Shown one piece after another: positions 5,801-6,696 of a stretch of DNA of 6,696 nt; position 1 is the stretch's first letter, and every line of letters starts with the position of its first letter. Position numbers and translations under genes: made by a program. The notes below the pieces were generated by a model, which saw only the letters and a program-made list of their open reading frames with translations, did no database searches and had not been told where the DNA came from. This stretch comes from a bacterium (lineage in GTDB: Bacteria > UBP15 > UBA6099), in NCBI GenBank assembly GCA_029573925.1, contig JAKQBV010000047.1, forward strand, positions 1-6,696. The letters are read 5' to 3'.

Positions 5801-6696
5801 GCAATCGTCGCGCCCGCAGCCCCGAATACTCCGCTCGTGTCAGTCGTTGTCACGCTCGAAATAGTCGCAAGTCCGTTAGCGTCCGCCACCGTGCATGAAA
5901 GAATCACGCCTGCCGTCGCCGGAGGTCCGCTTGCCGGAACGAAAGCGCACCCTGCCACCGTCGGCGCAACGTTAGTAACTGTGAACGTCGCCGTCGATGA
6001 ACCTGTCAGACCTCCGGAATCCGTCGCCGTGACCGTATAGTTATATGCAGCCGGAGCGACGCCCTGAACAGTCAGCGCTGTCTTTTCATATTTGCCGGTA
6101 ACTCCGTTATATGTGAGCGCAATCGTCGCCCCCGCAGCTCCGAACACTCCGCTCGTATCGATAGTCGTCACGCTCGAAATTGTCGCAATCCCGTTGGCGT
6201 CCGCCACTGTGCATGAGAGAACCACGCCGGAAGTGGTCGGCGGGCCGCTCGCGGGCGCAAACGCGCAACCCGCGACTGTGGGGGCCACGTTCGTCACTGT
6301 GAATGTCGCCGTCGATGAGCCTGTCAGGCCGCCTGAATCCGTCGCCGTGACCGTAAAGCTATATGCCGCTGCCGCGATGCTTTGAACCGTCAGCGCCGTC
6401 TTTTCATATTTGCCCGTGACGCCGTTGTAAGCAAGATTTATCGTCGCGCCCGCCGCCCCGAACACTCCGCTCGTGTCCGTGGTCGTCACGCTCGAAATTG
6501 TCGCAAGCCCGTTGGCGTCCGCAACCGTGCAGGAAAGGACGACGCCTGATGTCGTCGGCGGGCCGCTAGCGGGCGCGAACGCGCAACCCGCGACTGTGGG
6601 AGCCACGTTCGTGACCGTGAACGTCGCCGTCGATGAGCCTGTCAGTCCGCCAGAGTCCGTCGCTGTGACTGTGAAGTTGTACGCCGCCGCCGCAAT
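2875..6696 (-). CDS. Large repeat surface-type protein: Ig-like repeats, Fn3-like domain, C-terminal NHL propeller (5' truncated)
   Basis: The minus-strand frame is open from the right edge (6696, exactly in frame) to the TGA at 2875-2877: 1273 visible residues with the N-terminus outside the window. A GTG at 6604-6606 is an internal Val codon, not a start. Order from the visible N-terminal side: the end of one repeat (residues 1-31), seven near-identical Ig-like repeats (32-774), a degenerate repeat (775-879), a fibronectin-III-like domain (880-992) and an NHL beta-propeller (993-1273). Each repeat has two conserved cysteines (positions 7 and 25), and the protein is rich in Ala, Thr, Gly, Val and Ser, as expected for an exported stalk. 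I infer a secreted or outer-surface adhesin-like or matrix protein with the propeller as a binding head. The visible C-terminus (RFTGYASPP) has no LPXTG, PEP-CTERM, hydrophobic anchor or obvious type IX tail, so anchoring would need the missing N-terminus. It is convergent with the YkgJ-family gene. Function and partner are unknown. Confidence 0.92.
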   Translation of the reverse strand: MAAAAYNFTVTATDSGGLTGSSTATFTVTNVAPTVAGCAFAPASGPPTTSGVVLSCTVADANGLATISSVTTTDTSGVFGAAGATINLAYNGVTGKYEKTALTVQSIAAAAYSFTVTATDSGGLTGSSTATFTVTNVAPTVAGCAFAPASGPPTTSGVVLSCTVADANGIATISSVTTIDTSGVFGAAGATIALTYNGVTGKYEKTALTVQGVAPAAYNYTVTATDSGGLTGSSTATFTVTNVAPTVAGCAFVPASGPPATAGVILSCTVADANGLATISSVTTTDTSGVFGAAGATIALTYNGVTGKYEKTALTVQSVAIGSYLFTVTATDASAASGSQAGVSFEVTSSPPTVSGCAFAPASGPPTTSGVVLSCTVSDPNGLGDISTVTTTDTSGVFGAAGATISLTYNGVTGKYEKTALTVQGVAPTAYNFTITATDASAATGSSTAIFTVTNVAPTVAGCAFAPANGPPATAGVVLSCTVADANGLGDISTVTTTDTSGVFGAAGATIALTYNGVTGKYEKTALTVQSIAAVAYNFTVTATDSASATDTDATTFTVTNAAPTVAGCAFAPASGPPATSGVVLSCTVADANGLATISTVTTTDTSGVFGAAGATINLAYNGVTGKYEKTALTVQGVAAAAYNFTITAMDSGGLTGSSTATFTVTNVAPTVAGCAFAPASGPPATAGVILSCAVADPNGLVTISTVAATDTSGVFGAAGATIALAYNGVTGKYEKTALTVQGVLPAAYNFIVTATDTGGLTGSSGATFTVTNADPAISACAFAPPNGAPGFTPVRLSCTVTDPNGHADIKSVSAPDTDGVFGAAPLTLTRVGATDVYESSALTIQSVAQLTYDFTATAADFSDATASQTNVQFQVTGLLFPDSPAITDADGANGAITVTLVAPTLNNAGLPIANLAQHSVYVSATPGGPYAAAGSVVSTVPGATYQFVHNGPFTWYDTYCYVATAIDSDGGESVYSNEMCAVAQPPAYSPGKTCAQLPGDIYIAPDTPGYVNRPTGVTIGAPSPSGFNYVYIADNHNNRVSVFDEDCNFYETWGEYGSEDGNFKKPNAVLYHAGFVYVSDSIARIQKFDAASGTYVAKGTVVGPWKMAMLPSGSMLVATYYEKLAVFDPSSMTENTGAAVTVPDSNGVIYNPSNGLVYVSDKVNHVVRAYTTGGAEQPANNIGYGAGSGFGQLNTPAGLAVDGSGNIYVADSGNDRIQIFSPSNQLINTIGSTGAGPGQLRTPYDVTISSATGLVWVTDYLNQRFTGYASPP
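2878..3720 (-). other. NHL-repeat beta-propeller domain of the large protein
   Basis: The C-terminal 281 residues carry about six NHL-type blades. Clear blades include Y-V-Y-I-A-D-N-H-N-N-R-V-S-V-F, F-V-Y-V-S-D-S-I-A-R-I-Q-K-F, L-V-Y-V-S-D-K-V-N-H-V-V-R-A-Y, N-I-Y-V-A-D-S-G-N-D-R-I-Q-I-F and L-V-W-V-T-D-Y-L-N-Q-R-F-T-G-Y. The third blade (around M-L-V-A-T-Y-Y-E-K-L-A-V-F) is degenerate. Linkers G-x-G-x-G-Q-L-x-T-P between the last blades are typical. NHL propellers bind protein, RNA or sugar partners or form enzyme scaffolds; no catalytic set is evident, so a binding role is the better guess. Confidence 0.88.
3721..4059 (-). other. Fibronectin-III-like linker domain of the large protein
   Basis: This 113-residue segment lies between the repeats and the propeller. 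It has the Fn3 look: a starting L-F-P-D-S-P, a central Y-V-S-A-T-P-G-G-P-Y strand, and the Y-C-Y-V-A-T-A-I-D-S-D-G-G-E-S-V-Y-S-N-E run followed by M-C-A-V-A. Its two cysteines are 20 residues apart and could form a disulfide. It probably acts as a rigid connector or as part of the binding head. Confidence 0.7.
4060..4374 (-). repeat. Degenerate terminal Ig-like repeat unit
   Basis: This 105-residue unit is clearly homologous to the array units but much diverged. It keeps C-A-F-A-P, L-S-C-T-V, D-P-N-G, D-G-V-F-G-A-A and A-L-T-I-Q, but has lost the Y-N-G-V-T-G-K-Y-E-K core (V-G-A-T-D-V-Y-E-S-S instead). The array-edge copy is often the oldest and least homogenised, which fits its position next to the Fn3-like domain. 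Confidence 0.9.
4375..6696 (-). repeat. Tandem array of about 318-bp coding repeats (7 full plus 1 partial)
   Basis: Units, from the gene's 5' side: partial 6604-6696, then 6286-6603, 5968-6285, 5647-5967 (one codon longer), 5329-5646, 5011-5328, 4693-5010 and 4375-4692. The unit length is a multiple of three, so gain or loss of a unit keeps frame. Every full unit begins with (A/P)-P-T-V-(A/S)-G-C-A-F. All seven share D-T-S-G-V-F-G-A-A-G-A-T-I (43-55) and Y-N-G-V-T-G-K-Y-E-K-T-A-L-T-V-Q (59-74), as well as C7 and C25. Variation is confined to residues 13-22, 28-42, 56-58, 75-82 and the tail loop 90-100. The fold is probably Ig-like/cadherin-like beta sandwich; I cannot name the exact family. 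The array continues beyond the window. Confidence 0.96.

Noticed and set aside
4562..6385. Series of plus-strand ORFs recurring about every 318 bp opposite the repeat array, with similar protein sequences
   Set aside because: They are antisense shadows. Because the repeat length is a multiple of three, the same antisense frame opens in each unit. The minus-strand frame is continuous through all units and carries recognisable Fn3-like and NHL domains.
6604..6606. GTG as a start codon for the large minus-strand gene
   Set aside because: The frame continues without a stop to the window edge, and the upstream codons encode the end of another repeat, so GTG is an internal Val.
4375..6696. CRISPR-like or non-coding satellite array
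   Set aside because: Units are about 318 bp, directly adjacent without spacers, and fully coding with protein-level conservation.
1..6696. Defence island, prophage or toxin-antitoxin system around the NYN gene
   Set aside because: No integrase, transposase, antitoxin-like partner, reverse transcriptase or other defence gene is visible; the NYN gene sits in a housekeeping cluster.

Overview
This window comes from a bacterium with GC-rich coding DNA. It holds a bacterial replication/repair cluster (dnaX end, ybaB, recR), which rules out archaea. I cannot place the phylum with confidence. A LabA-type NYN protein, a YkgJ-type cysteine-cluster protein and a very large Ig-repeat/NHL surface-type protein together would fit a diderm lineage such as Elusimicrobiota or Omnitrophota, but that is only a guess.

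Layout. Bases 1-2261, plus strand, form a tight same-strand series. It begins with the 3' end of dnaX (clamp-loader gamma/tau subunit, 5' end outside the window). Next come ybaB (nucleoid-associated protein, 16 nt gap), recR (recombination mediator, 22 nt gap) and a 165-residue NYN/PIN-like domain protein (58 nt gap). The dnaX-ybaB-recR order is a classic conserved bacterial gene cluster. Both the ybaB-recR and recR-NYN gaps are exactly bridged by a tiny ORF that overlaps the stop of one gene and the start of the next, which may mean translational coupling. A 124-nt spacer (2262-2385) carries a perfect TATAAT box, an inverted repeat and a T8 tract. It precedes a small YkgJ-family cysteine-cluster gene (2386-2772), so that gene probably has its own promoter.

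Bases 2773-2874 are an AT-rich convergent intergenic stretch. From 2875 to the right edge, on the minus strand, is one open reading frame whose 5' end lies beyond the window. Its visible 1273 residues consist of a partial plus seven near-identical 106-107-residue Ig-like repeats (318-321 bp each), one degenerate eighth repeat, a fibronectin-III-like domain and a C-terminal NHL beta-propeller of about six blades. Every repeat keeps two cysteines, which suggests an exported, disulfide-stabilised stalk carrying a propeller head. The visible C-terminus has no sorting signal or membrane anchor.

I see no mobile element, tRNA, rRNA, CRISPR array or recognisable defence system. The most unusual object is the repeat array: its units share sequence blocks in a mosaic pattern consistent with recombination between repeats.
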